In this document: positions 16,596 through 24,638 of the stretch, piece by piece
Position numbering within the stretch: position 1 is the first letter of the stretch
Layout of the letters: each line of letters starts with the position of its first letter
Source: CANHEE01 sp043777755
GTDB taxonomy: Bacteria > Bacteroidota > Bacteroidia > Chitinophagales > Saprospiraceae
Assembly (NCBI GenBank): GCA_043777755.1
Contig: JAYWHK010000136.1
Span: 1 to 27,355 of the forward strand
Direction of reading: 5' to 3'
DNA length: 27,355 bases
Position numbers and translations under genes: made by a program
Notes under the pieces: generated by a model
What the model saw: only the letters and a program-made list of their open reading frames with translations
Databases searched by the model: none
Told to the model about the DNA's origin: nothing

Positions 16596-17195
16596 ATGAA
16601 AATTCAAAAACTCTTATTATTCATCTTGCTAATCTTATTTAGCTACGAGTCAAAAGCAATTGCATTAGCAACACTACCAAGCACATTATCAGACACTTGT
16701 GTAGAAATAAACCTCAAAAGTGGTAGTAAAATCATCGCCAAAATCACTAAAAAAACAGAAGGAAAAGTCTATTTCAAAAAGTGCGACAACTTGGCTGATA
16801 CGACCTCTTATTTTGTGTTGCAAGAAAAAATCGACAACATCAAAGGACTATCCACTCATTCAAAAAACATTACTTCCAATAAAGAAAAAATAAAAGAAGA
16901 AAATGACAAAGCAAAGAAATCAAAATTAAATAAAATTTGGATTTTATTCACTATAAATCTTATTGCGTTATTATTATATTGGATTGTTCTTAGTGTATCA
17001 GGTCCTAGTTTGCTATTAGGAGCAATATTTGGAGCAAGTGCAATATGGGGCTTTATTGAAGCCATGACTTACAAAGGAGCATTTGAAGGAAAGGCTATAG
17101 CGCTTACTTTATTGGGTATAGGAGGAGGAATAACAGCATTGATTATTTTATTTATTCTTATAGTTTTATTAATCGGTTTAGCTTCATTATTTTAA
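16596..17195 (+). CDS. Membrane protein with exported N-terminal domain (paralog 1)
   Basis: A 199-residue protein with a signal peptide (KIQKLLLFILLILFSYESKA), then a ~60-residue domain (DTCVEINLKSGSKIIAKITK ... YFKKCDNLADTTSYFVLQEKIDNI). After a charged linker come hydrophobic segments at about 112-155 and 172-198. The domain is common in Bacteroidota membrane proteins, where it reads 'K-x-G-x-x-I-x-A-K-I ... Y-K-K-x-D-N-x-x-G', and its function is unknown. The two Cys residues could form a disulfide. A 197-base block is shared almost unchanged with the next gene, a sign of recent duplication or gene conversion. Confidence 0.8.
   Translation: MKIQKLLLFILLILFSYESKAIALATLPSTLSDTCVEINLKSGSKIIAKITKKTEGKVYFKKCDNLADTTSYFVLQEKIDNIKGLSTHSKNITSNKEKIKEENDKAKKSKLNKIWILFTINLIALLLYWIVLSVSGPSLLLGAIFGASAIWGFIEAMTYKGAFEGKAIALTLLGIGGGITALIILFILIVLLIGLASLF
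16648..16844 (+). repeat. 197-base duplicated coding block, copy 1
   Basis: Matches 17338-17534 at equal length with only a handful of substitutions, while the signal peptides before it and the membrane parts after it are clearly divergent. Confidence 0.85.
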
Positions 17196-17273
17196 AATAA
17201 GAAAACGTTTAAAATTATTTAACATATATAAAAAGCAAAAAATATTATTCACATTTTTCAAAAAAAAAACGCT

Positions 17274-17846
17274 ATGAATCAAAAATTCTATTCACTTAAT
17301 TTTATCTTTTTATTCAGTTTTTTACTGTTTAGCTTACAGTCAAAAGCAATTGCATTAGCAACACTACCAAGCACATTATCAGACACTTGTGTAGAAATAA
17401 ACCTGAAAAGTGGCAGTAAAATCATCGCCAAAATCACAAAAAAAACACAAGAAAAAGTCTATTTCAAAAAGTGTGACAACTTGGCTGACACGACTTCTTA
17501 TTTTGTTTTGCAAGAAAAAATCGACAACATCAAAACATACGATGGCGAAGTAAAAGAATTTCAAGAAGAAAAAGAAATTGCAGCTTTGAAACGAAAACAA
17601 AAAGAAGATAAAATCAAGCAAAATCACCTTTCAATACTATTAGGAGTTTGTATTCTTTCTTGTTTGATTCTTTTTCTTTCACCTTATTTGAGTATGATTC
17701 TATTTACAACAAGTTCAATTTGGGGCTTAATCGAAGTAATATCCTATAAAGGGTCTTTTCAAGGGAAAGGCTATTTTTTAGCCTTTTTTATATTGGCGAA
17801 TTTATTATTATTACTGATGATTACTCTTATTGCAAATTCGTTTTAA
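17274..17846 (+). CDS. Membrane protein with exported N-terminal domain (paralog 2)
   Basis: A 190-residue paralog of the preceding gene with the same layout: signal peptide (FIFLFSFLLFSLQSKA), nearly identical exported domain, charged linker (EFQEEKEIAALKRKQKEDK) and a membrane region at about 120-188. The membrane region shows only distant similarity (SSIWGLIEVISYKGSFQGKG here against ASAIWGFIEAMTYKGAFEGK in the first copy). No promoter is evident in the 78-base gap, so it is probably co-transcribed with copy 1. Function unknown. Confidence 0.8.
   Translation: MNQKFYSLNFIFLFSFLLFSLQSKAIALATLPSTLSDTCVEINLKSGSKIIAKITKKTQEKVYFKKCDNLADTTSYFVLQEKIDNIKTYDGEVKEFQEEKEIAALKRKQKEDKIKQNHLSILLGVCILSCLILFLSPYLSMILFTTSSIWGLIEVISYKGSFQGKGYFLAFFILANLLLLLMITLIANSF
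17338..17534 (+). repeat. 197-base duplicated coding block, copy 2
   Basis: The second copy of the block at 16648-16844, offset by 690 bases and in the same reading frame. Confidence 0.85.
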
Positions 17847-17899
17847 AATACCTAATTGAGTTGATTCTAAACTTTTACTTAGTGTACGAAAGTTTGTAT

Positions 17900-17965
17900 T
17901 TGCAACAGCTTTTTTAATTTTAATTTTGTTATAAAAATAAAAAATATTATCTTTGTATAAAAAAT
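17900..17965 (+). repeat. Terminator-arm/promoter repeat, copy 2
   Basis: Begins TTGCAACAGC like copy 1 but lacks the left terminator arm. It carries TTTG (17925-17928), a 19-base gap and TATCTTTG (17948-17955), and runs straight into the ATG of the second XisH gene at 17966. Confidence 0.8.
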
Positions 17966-18382
17966 ATGGCAAGGGATTTATTTCACGACATAGTTAAAAA
18001 AGCGTTGGTTAAAGATAACTGGACTATTACACATGATCCTTTTCCTCTACACAGCCGTAAAGAAGGAGGTTTAAGTACAGATATTGGTGCGGAAAAAATT
18101 ATTTTAGCGGAAAAACAAATCGCTAAAATTGCAGTAGAAGTTAAGAGTTTCACTCATATTTCTATACTGCACGAATTTCTGAAAGCATCAGGACAATTTT
18201 TTACTTACAACAAAATTATTAGTAAAAATGATCCAGAAAGAATCCTTTATGTTGCAATGCCCTCATTTATTCATAAAAAACTTATAAAATATGATTGGGT
18301 AAATGAAGTAATTACTGATATGAATATGAAAATTATCCTTTATAACACTGAAAATATAACAATAGAAGCATGGATAGAATAA
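17966..18382 (+). CDS. xisH: XisH family protein (copy 2)
   Basis: A 138-residue XisH with the family start MARDLFHDIVKKALVKDNW. The PD-(D/E)xK-like residues are D39 in STDIGAE and E58-x-K60 in IAVEVKSF. It is clearly diverged from copy 1 at 10548, so the two pairs are old paralogs or separate acquisitions. The ATG lies only ~11 bases after the -7 box, giving a very short leader. It overlaps xisI by 13 bases. No recombinase or excision element is nearby. Confidence 0.9.
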   Translation: MARDLFHDIVKKALVKDNWTITHDPFPLHSRKEGGLSTDIGAEKIILAEKQIAKIAVEVKSFTHISILHEFLKASGQFFTYNKIISKNDPERILYVAMPSFIHKKLIKYDWVNEVITDMNMKIILYNTENITIEAWIE

Positions 18383-18711
18383 ATATAAATAAAAACTTAG
18401 TATTAAATGTTTTTACTGAGTATAAGACTTATCTAAAAGGTTCTAACTTTTCATCTGTGGATTATCAAATCATTACAGATGAAAAAAATCACCACTATCA
18501 ACTCGTTGCCGTAGGCTGGGAAGGAGATGAACGTATATTTTATGTTATTTTTCAAGCGGATTTGATAGGCGAAAAAATTTGGATTCAAGAAGACAACACC
18601 GAAGACGGACTCGCTTCTTTTTTGGAAGAAAAAGGTATTTCTAAAAAAGAAATTGTGTTGGCTTATTTTCCTGAGTACCATCGAAAATATACAGCTTATG
18701 CTGTGGCGTAA
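18370..18711 (+). CDS. xisI: XisI family protein (copy 2)
   Basis: A 113-residue XisI partner. Family features are NHHYQLVAVGWEGDERIFYV, EKIWIQEDNTEDGLASFLEEKGISKKEIVLAYF and the C-terminal AYAVA. Its start overlaps the xisH end. The retron-like locus begins ~120 bases further on, on the same strand but with its own promoter. Confidence 0.9.
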   Translation: MDRININKNLVLNVFTEYKTYLKGSNFSSVDYQIITDEKNHHYQLVAVGWEGDERIFYVIFQADLIGEKIWIQEDNTEDGLASFLEEKGISKKEIVLAYFPEYHRKYTAYAVA

Positions 18712-19032
18712 CCATTTCTTTATCAATTTTTTATAAAATAAAAAACAATTAATTTAACTTTTTTTGTTATAAAAATAAAAAAAATTTTAAAAAAAAAGTT
18801 AAAAATACTTGACAAATCCAAAAATAGTTTGTATCTTTGTACTATCAAAAAAGAAATAAAGAGAAAGTGTCCGCAAAAATAAACGGACGAAATTGGCAGA
18901 GAGCGTAAAGAAAAAAATCGAGTAAATTAGAAATTAAGACGTTAAAATTAGAAAAAAAGGCAGTTTTTACTTCAAGTTAGTTTGAATTAGAAGTTCGCTT
19001 AGATTGTGTAAAATAGATAAAACGAGTTGTCA
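18712..19032 (+). promoter_or_regulatory. Promoter and leader of the retron accessory operon
   Basis: TTGAC at 18809-18813 and TATCTTTG at 18832-18839 (20 bases between TTG and the octamer) form a vegetative promoter. The ~185-base leader holds a small hairpin (GTCCG 18869-18873 with CGGAC 18884-18888) and no ORF I would call. The upstream part (18749-18788) resembles the AT-rich promoter repeat at 16488 but lacks its -7 box. Confidence 0.65.
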
Positions 19033-22000
19033 ATGAAACTTTTAGAACAAATCTCCCTTTGGTGTCACGACGGGAAGCACGATAAAGTCTATGAAATTGA
19101 CTTGTGCGAAGTCGTCACCAACCTTCACATTGTGAATTTTCGTTATGGTCGTCGTGGTGCTGTCCTAAAAAATGGCACAAAAACAGCGGCTGGCGTTTCA
19201 CTCGACGAAGCTCGAAAAATTTTGAACGCCCTGATTGCCGAAAAGCAAAAAGGTGGCTATCAAAAAACAAGTCATTTTGTACATCAAAATTCGGCTGTTC
19301 CTGCTGTTTCGAGCATTTCATTTTCCAATATTAAAAACACAAAAAGCAAATCCGAATATGTTTTGGATTGCCTTCGTGATGCCTTGTCGCCTACGCCTAC
19401 AAAACTCAGCGAGCGTTGGTCGCTGACCCGTATTGTATGGCGTGTCGGAGAACTACGCATTCAAGATGCAGCGGCTTTGCTATTGCCTTTGATTGCAAAA
19501 GGAGATGCGATGCAACATTACTGCGTTTGTTGGGCATTGGGTCGCTGTGGCGATGCTGTGGCGATTCCAACTTTGGAGCAAGTTCTTGCGGCAGCGGCTT
19601 CGAGCGAAAAAGTAAAACGAATGGCTTTGACGGCTTTGTTGCAATTAGAGAAAGACGAATCTAAGCGTAAGTTATTGATTAACAATGTTTTAAAATCACT
19701 TCCACTTCCAACACAAACAGAATTGCAAGAAGGAAATACTGTTGGTCTTCGGGCTGTTTTATTGAACGAAATTTTAGAGGAAAAAGCATACCAACATTTA
19801 GAAAGCCTTTATTTGTTGTGTCAAGATTTTCCTCATGCACATACCGTTGTTCTTGATTTTTTACATGACGTAAAAATCGAACCCAACGGATTCCGCCATT
19901 TGCGACATATTTACAAAATGGCTGAATTTAGAGATGATGCGACAGTTTTTGCTATTTTAACTAAAAAAATGGAAAGCGCATCGGCTTTTTTCCGCTTCAA
20001 TCGTTATAGCAAAGAGTACGGAATCTATGTGCAGAACTTGTCAAATTATTTCCAAAATCCTTTGACAGAAATCAAAAAAGAAGACAGTCAGTTGGCATTT
20101 TCAGAAGCCACACAAGCCTATTTGGGTCGTCGAGCTTGGCGGACGATGAAAACTTTGGGTAGCGATGGAGATTCTGCTTATGTGCATTTTGCGGCTTCGC
20201 TTTTGCTCAATTACAGCGATAAAGACCGCACAGAAGCCCGAAATGTTTCAAAAACAAATTACCACTGGAACTCTGAAACAAGAAATTACGATTATACGAC
20301 TACTTCAAAAGACCACGATATTTTTTCTAAATACTTGATTTTCAATCATATATTGTACGGAAATAGTCCACGATATTTTTTGAAAAAAAATGCAAAAGAA
20401 TGGCAATGCAAAGAAAATTATAAGCCAGGACAACCTGCGCCAATGGAAAGAGAAGAAGCATTTTCGGCACTTTGGGACAAAAATCCAAGCGTTCTGATTA
20501 ATTTGGTGACAAAAAGTAATTGTGAGCCAGTTCAGAATTTTGCTCTGAAAGCACTCAAAAGTAGAACTGATTTGGCAAAATGGATTGATTTGGCGATTTT
20601 ACTACAAGTTTTGGAAAAACCTTACGCTTCCACAACAACGCTCGGCTTGGAATTTGCTCGACAATTGTACGACCCAACAAAACCGAACTTGGAATTGATA
20701 TTGGCTTTGGCGAATCATCTTCTGCAAGACGCTCGAGATTTGGCAAAAGAATGGATTTTGGAACAAAAAGCCTTTTTCATAAAGGAAACATTGATTTTTG
20801 CTGATTTGATAATGTTGCCTCATCAGGATATTTTGGAATGGACTCGACCAATTTTGAGTGAATACGCTTCTGATGAAAAAATTGCTAAAACATTGATTAG
20901 CAAAACGTTATTGAATATTTTAGCGTTAAAAAATACAGAAATAGACAGGAAAAAAGCAGAAAGTGCCGTTCAGATTCTGAGCAACCACTTTATGAACCAT
21001 CTTTCGTACATTGAATTGGGCGTTCCTGAAGAATTATTGAAACACGACAATCCCAATGTACAGACGCTTGGCGCATTGATTTTGCTGCATCACAAAATTC
21101 CAGCAAGCGATTTGCCACAAGGAATAATCGCTCAATTGATACAATCGCCAACAGTGCAAGTACGACAGGTCGGTGTCCGATTATTTGGACGATTACCTGA
21201 GGAAATATTGCTGAAAAGTTACGAAATTATTGCAGCGTTTTGTGTTTCGCCACATTCCGAAATTCGTGTTGCGGTACAAGATATGGTGAAAAATTTGAGT
21301 GAAAAAAATCAAGATTTTGGCGAAAAACTGACCAACGAATTGTTGCCTTATTTTCAACGAAAAGAAACACACGAAGGTTTGCACGCTGATTTGTACGAAT
21401 TATTCACACTTTCTTTGAAAAATAATTTGCAAAACATTGAAAATGAAACAGTTCTGAGTTTGATTCATGGCGGACGTGCCGTTCCACAACGTTTGGGATT
21501 GTTTGTTTTAAATCTTTTTTCTGAAAAAAATCAGTTGAGTGTAAAACAAATTATCCGTTTGGCTTCGCACGAAATGCTCGATATTCGCATTTATGCGCAA
21601 CAAGTTTTTGAAAAAAATGTGATGCGAATGAGAAACGAAAGTGTTGATGCACTCAAACTTCTGGATTCAAAATGGGACGATACAAGGGCTTTTGCAATAG
21701 AGTATTTTAGGAAATATTTTAATGAAAATCATTGGACACCTGAGTTGATTGTGAGTGTTTGCGACAGTACCAAAGATGACATTCAAAAATTTGGTAAAGA
21801 ACTGATTGTCAAGTATTTCCGAAAAGAAGATGGCGAGCGTTATTTGATGCAATTGAGCCAACATCCTTCACAAACCGTACAGAATTTCACGACTTTTTAT
21901 TTGGAAGAATTTGCCACCGACAAGTCGGAAAATATTCAACATTTAGAGCCGTATTTTATTACTGTTTTGTCGCAAGTGAACAAATCTGGTGTTGCCAAAA

Positions 22001-22188
22001 AACGTATTTTTTCTTTTTTGAAAAATGAAGCGTTAAAAAACGAAGACATCGCCACGATGGTCGCCAAAATCATGGCAAGACAATCCGTCACCATGGCAGT
22101 TGCCGACAAAGCATCGTGTATCGCCATTATGCGGGACATGAAAATGAAATTTCCAAGCATTGAATTACCGATGCGAATGCTGGGTTAA
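19033..22188 (+). CDS. WGR-domain, HEAT/ARM-repeat protein (retron accessory)
   Basis: A large protein of 1051 residues from the ATG at 19033; a TTG two codons earlier is less likely. Residues ~1-80 form a WGR-type domain (YEIDLCEVVTNLHIVNFRYG then RRGAVLKNGTKT), a nucleic-acid contacting module known from MolR-like proteins and PARPs. The rest is helical repeats of HEAT/ARM type, e.g. ERWSLTRIVWRVGELRIQDA, HYCVCWALGRCGDAVAIPTL and QVRQVGVRLFGRLPEEIL. No catalytic motif is visible. It is followed by a SWIM protein and a retron RT. As I recall retron classification, an ARM protein plus a WHSWIM protein plus RT defines type XIII, so it is probably part of the effector or sensor complex. The N-terminal WGR suggests contact with msDNA or target DNA (inference). 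Confidence 0.88.
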   Translation: MKLLEQISLWCHDGKHDKVYEIDLCEVVTNLHIVNFRYGRRGAVLKNGTKTAAGVSLDEARKILNALIAEKQKGGYQKTSHFVHQNSAVPAVSSISFSNIKNTKSKSEYVLDCLRDALSPTPTKLSERWSLTRIVWRVGELRIQDAAALLLPLIAKGDAMQHYCVCWALGRCGDAVAIPTLEQVLAAAASSEKVKRMALTALLQLEKDESKRKLLINNVLKSLPLPTQTELQEGNTVGLRAVLLNEILEEKAYQHLESLYLLCQDFPHAHTVVLDFLHDVKIEPNGFRHLRHIYKMAEFRDDATVFAILTKKMESASAFFRFNRYSKEYGIYVQNLSNYFQNPLTEIKKEDSQLAFSEATQAYLGRRAWRTMKTLGSDGDSAYVHFAASLLLNYSDKDRTEARNVSKTNYHWNSETRNYDYTTTSKDHDIFSKYLIFNHILYGNSPRYFLKKNAKEWQCKENYKPGQPAPMEREEAFSALWDKNPSVLINLVTKSNCEPVQNFALKALKSRTDLAKWIDLAILLQVLEKPYASTTTLGLEFARQLYDPTKPNLELILALANHLLQDARDLAKEWILEQKAFFIKETLIFADLIMLPHQDILEWTRPILSEYASDEKIAKTLISKTLLNILALKNTEIDRKKAESAVQILSNHFMNHLSYIELGVPEELLKHDNPNVQTLGALILLHHKIPASDLPQGIIAQLIQSPTVQVRQVGVRLFGRLPEEILLKSYEIIAAFCVSPHSEIRVAVQDMVKNLSEKNQDFGEKLTNELLPYFQRKETHEGLHADLYELFTLSLKNNLQNIENETVLSLIHGGRAVPQRLGLFVLNLFSEKNQLSVKQIIRLASHEMLDIRIYAQQVFEKNVMRMRNESVDALKLLDSKWDDTRAFAIEYFRKYFNENHWTPELIVSVCDSTKDDIQKFGKELIVKYFRKEDGERYLMQLSQHPSQTVQNFTTFYLEEFATDKSENIQHLEPYFITVLSQVNKSGVAKKRIFSFLKNEALKNEDIATMVAKIMARQSVTMAVADKASCIAIMRDMKMKFPSIELPMRMLG

Positions 22189-22258
22189 AAAAGTATTCTT
22201 ATCAGAAATATTGCTGTACTAATTTTTTAGTAAAAGTAGATTTTTTAGAAAACCTCCT

Positions 22259-22381
22259 GCACTTTGTCATCTTTGAGCGATAGCGAAAAGAACTCGGACT
22301 AAACGTATGCAAAAAGAGTATAATCTTAGAGAGAACCTAAATCGAGTTCTTCAACCTTAACGGTTGAAGATGACAAAGTGC
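22259..22381. repeat. REP-like palindromic element
   Basis: A 123-base nested palindrome. GCACTTTGTCATCTT (22259-22273) pairs with 22367-22381, AAGAACTCG (22288-22296) with 22343-22351, and TTCAACC (22350-22356) with GGTTGAA (22362-22368). The 'TTTGTCATCTTTGAGCGATAGC' type of sequence resembles dispersed intergenic repeats found in Bacteroidota genomes. It sits between the two retron accessory genes and could act as a partial terminator or RNA-stability element. Confidence 0.7.
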
Positions 22382-22458
22382 TGCGGATTTTCATTACTTT
22401 TCTATTGTTATTGATTATCTAACCCAATATTCGTATTACCAACCAAAATAATAAAAAG

Positions 22459-24117
22459 ATGCAATTCAACTATAAATTCCACGGAAGTACGGCAGTTTCT
22501 GGAACTGGAAACCGTACAGATATGTCATTTGCGCCTGATGTTTCCCGTGACCCAACTTTTTTCAATGGCGTTTTGGGCAAAAATATTTCTTTTCGAGAAG
22601 CAATGTCCGCTTTGCACCATGTTGTTGTTTCGGATTTGCGTTTCAAAGCAAAAGACAAAAGCGATTACAAGGCTTGGGCAGAACAAAATGAAATGACCTT
22701 GTTGGGCGAATTTTTATCGTCGGGTTATGGCGAAAATTTGGAAGCTCAAATCAAAGGCATCAGAAATGAGCTGAATGAAATTTCAAAAAATCGCAATGAA
22801 ATCATGGCACCTTTTTACAAATCAAGAAAAAAATACTACGATTATTTGTACGAAAAAGAAAAAGATTTTTGGTTTGTGTTAGACCCCGTCATTACAGTTC
22901 ATCCCGATGAGATTTTTTTCGAGTGTTTTAGCCAAGATGAATCTACTTACGGCAGATTGGGTTGCAGTTATGAGGTATTCAAAAAAATCGAAAACTTCGC
23001 TTGCGGAACAACCAATATTGATTATTCTGCGGCTTTGTACAATGAATTTCAAAAAATACGAGATTACAAAGACACCAGTTTTGTGGTTGATCCGAGTGGT
23101 TTTCAAGTCAAAACCACCAATGAAGAAAACTTTACAGAACTCAAAATTGATTTGCCAGACAGTTGGGTTAGAGGTTTTTTGCAAGTGAGTTCGGCAATGA
23201 CGCTTCCAATGACAAGTTTCGATTTGCACCCGATGGATGTTCACAACATTTGCCATATTTTGCGCAGACAAAAAGAACAAGTTGGACCTCGTTCCATTCG
23301 TTTCATTTTGACGCCAGGAAAACCAGTCGAAATTTTGTTTGACCCATGGAATCATCGAGTAAAGTGTTCACGGTCAATTTACAATGGAAAAGATGCTCAG
23401 GAAATTAGAATTTGGGGCAGACGGCGCTTGCTGATTTTGGAACGCTTGATTTCAGTAACGAATCGTTTTTCAGTACACCTTTTGGGCAGCGGATTACCTT
23501 CGTTTTTTATTGCCGATATGGGACACATGAGTTTTACTTTAGGGCTTTCGGGTTGGACGGCAAACGATTGGTCAAGAGCAGGAAATTTTGACCTTATGGC
23601 ACCAAGAACAGACACGGATAGTTTTACTAAAAACCTGATTTTCAATGGATTAAAAGAAAATTGGTTTGGAAATGCAACGGACTTATCTCAAAAGTTAAAT
23701 TTGGATAAAAAAAGTGTTGAAGGCGCACTCGCAACCTACACGCAAGCGGGTCGAGTGATGTATGATTTGAATAAAAAAGTGTATCGTGTTCGAGAATTGA
23801 GCCAAGAGCCGTTGCCAATGGAGCAGTTGCGTTTTGACAATCCTCGAGAAGCCACAGCACATGAATTGGTCAATGCCAATAAGGTTTCTATCAGCAGCGA
23901 ACAATTGGTTGATGGCGCAATTCGCATCAGTGGAAAGATGAATCATGCTGGAAAATATACGCCAACCGTGACGATTGACAAAGACGAGCGCATCGTTGAT
24001 GGGCATTGTACTTGCAGCTATTTTTACCAAAACAAATTGTATAAAGGTCCTTGCGAACATATTTTGGCTGCTAGGATTCAGCACAACAAACAAAACTGGT
24101 GGTCGAAATGGATGTAA
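22459..24117 (+). CDS. Winged-helix/SWIM zinc-finger protein (WHSWIM, retron accessory)
   Basis: A 552-residue protein. The C terminus has a SWIM zinc finger of form CxCx12CxH with ligands C517, C519, C532 and H534 (HCTCSYFYQNKLYKGPCEHI). Residues ~392-448 (LKENWFGNATDLSQKLNLDKKS ... GRVMYDLNKKVYRV) read as a winged helix. The first ~380 residues are unfamiliar. SWIM and winged-helix modules bind DNA or proteins. The combination matches the WHSWIM protein I recall from type XIII retrons. It lies ~270 bases after the WGR-ARM gene on the same strand, without an obvious promoter of its own, so the two are likely co-expressed. Confidence 0.85.
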   Translation: MQFNYKFHGSTAVSGTGNRTDMSFAPDVSRDPTFFNGVLGKNISFREAMSALHHVVVSDLRFKAKDKSDYKAWAEQNEMTLLGEFLSSGYGENLEAQIKGIRNELNEISKNRNEIMAPFYKSRKKYYDYLYEKEKDFWFVLDPVITVHPDEIFFECFSQDESTYGRLGCSYEVFKKIENFACGTTNIDYSAALYNEFQKIRDYKDTSFVVDPSGFQVKTTNEENFTELKIDLPDSWVRGFLQVSSAMTLPMTSFDLHPMDVHNICHILRRQKEQVGPRSIRFILTPGKPVEILFDPWNHRVKCSRSIYNGKDAQEIRIWGRRRLLILERLISVTNRFSVHLLGSGLPSFFIADMGHMSFTLGLSGWTANDWSRAGNFDLMAPRTDTDSFTKNLIFNGLKENWFGNATDLSQKLNLDKKSVEGALATYTQAGRVMYDLNKKVYRVRELSQEPLPMEQLRFDNPREATAHELVNANKVSISSEQLVDGAIRISGKMNHAGKYTPTVTIDKDERIVDGHCTCSYFYQNKLYKGPCEHILAARIQHNKQNWWSKWM

Positions 24118-24243
24118 GATTAATTAAAAATTAATAATTAAAAATTATAAATACAATATATTGATAATCAGTATTTTATGAAATTATTTTTTATTGAATA
24201 TTAATTAAAAAAATTAAATTTTTTGAAAAAAAGTATCAAAAAA

Positions 24244-24275
24244 TTTGTTTTATTTAAAAAATAGTTGTATCTTTG
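24244..24275 (+). promoter_or_regulatory. Vegetative promoter of the retron RNA/RT unit
   Basis: TTTG at 24244-24247, a 20-base gap and TATCTTTG at 24268-24275. The sequence around the -7 box closely resembles that of the accessory-gene promoter at 18832. It would start transcription near 24282, upstream of the first msr-msd unit. Confidence 0.75.
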
Positions 24276-24297
24276 TATTGTAAATAAGAGATAAGGA

Positions 24298-24321
24298 AAG
24301 CGTGTTAAACGCTTGTTTTTT
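24298..24321 (+). terminator. Terminator-like hairpin in the retron leader
   Basis: AAGCGT (24298-24303) pairs with ACGCTT (24309-24314), followed by G and six T's, within ~40 bases of the predicted start point. It may be an attenuator or a weak terminator. Confidence 0.5.
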
Positions 24322-24367
24322 ATCAATAAATTTTCTATATTCCATTGTTGTTTTAGAACATGGAATC

Positions 24368-24560
24368 AACTTCTTGCAATCTGAATGATGTTTCGTCATT
24401 CGTGTTTTAAACTTAGCATTACGTCATAAGCTCATTCTTGACTATTACCACTACACGTAGTAGTTTAGATAAACGGTATGACATCAGGATGTTTTATCTA
24501 ACTACTACGTGTAGTGGTTTCGAGTTGAACAATCCTATCCTTTGCGTGTACGAAGAAGTT
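24368..24560 (+). ncRNA. Retron msr-msd-like RNA, unit 1
   Basis: Ends pair as AACTTCTT (24368-24375) with AAGAAGTT (24553-24560), an a1/a2-type stem. The msr-like hairpin GAATGATGTTTCGTCATTC (24383-24401) has an 8-base-pair stem and a UUU loop, typical of retron msr. The msd-like long hairpin spans 24447-24474 and 24491-24518 and begins with 19 perfect pairs (ACCACTACACGTAGTAGTT). The 16-base loop is GGTATGACATCAGGAT. The 74/77-base identity to unit 2 before the msd stem, against 4/16 inside it, shows that structure rather than sequence is kept in the stem. The exact RNA ends and branching G are not determined. A TTAGC at 24412-24416 is one candidate for the branch site. Confidence 0.8.
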
Positions 24561-24638
24561 AGAAAATTAATTAAAAAGTAAAAAAATCTGTACTAATGCC
24601 AAATCGCAGCCATTTTTGGTTGCACAAAATCGTAAAAA

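Noticed and set aside
22879..23355. 158-residue minus-strand ORF
   Set aside because: Lies wholly inside the SWIM protein gene; composition does not resemble a real protein. The same holds for long antisense ORFs at 4129-4449, 6433-6855, 9661-10098, 12641-13018 and 23695-24093.
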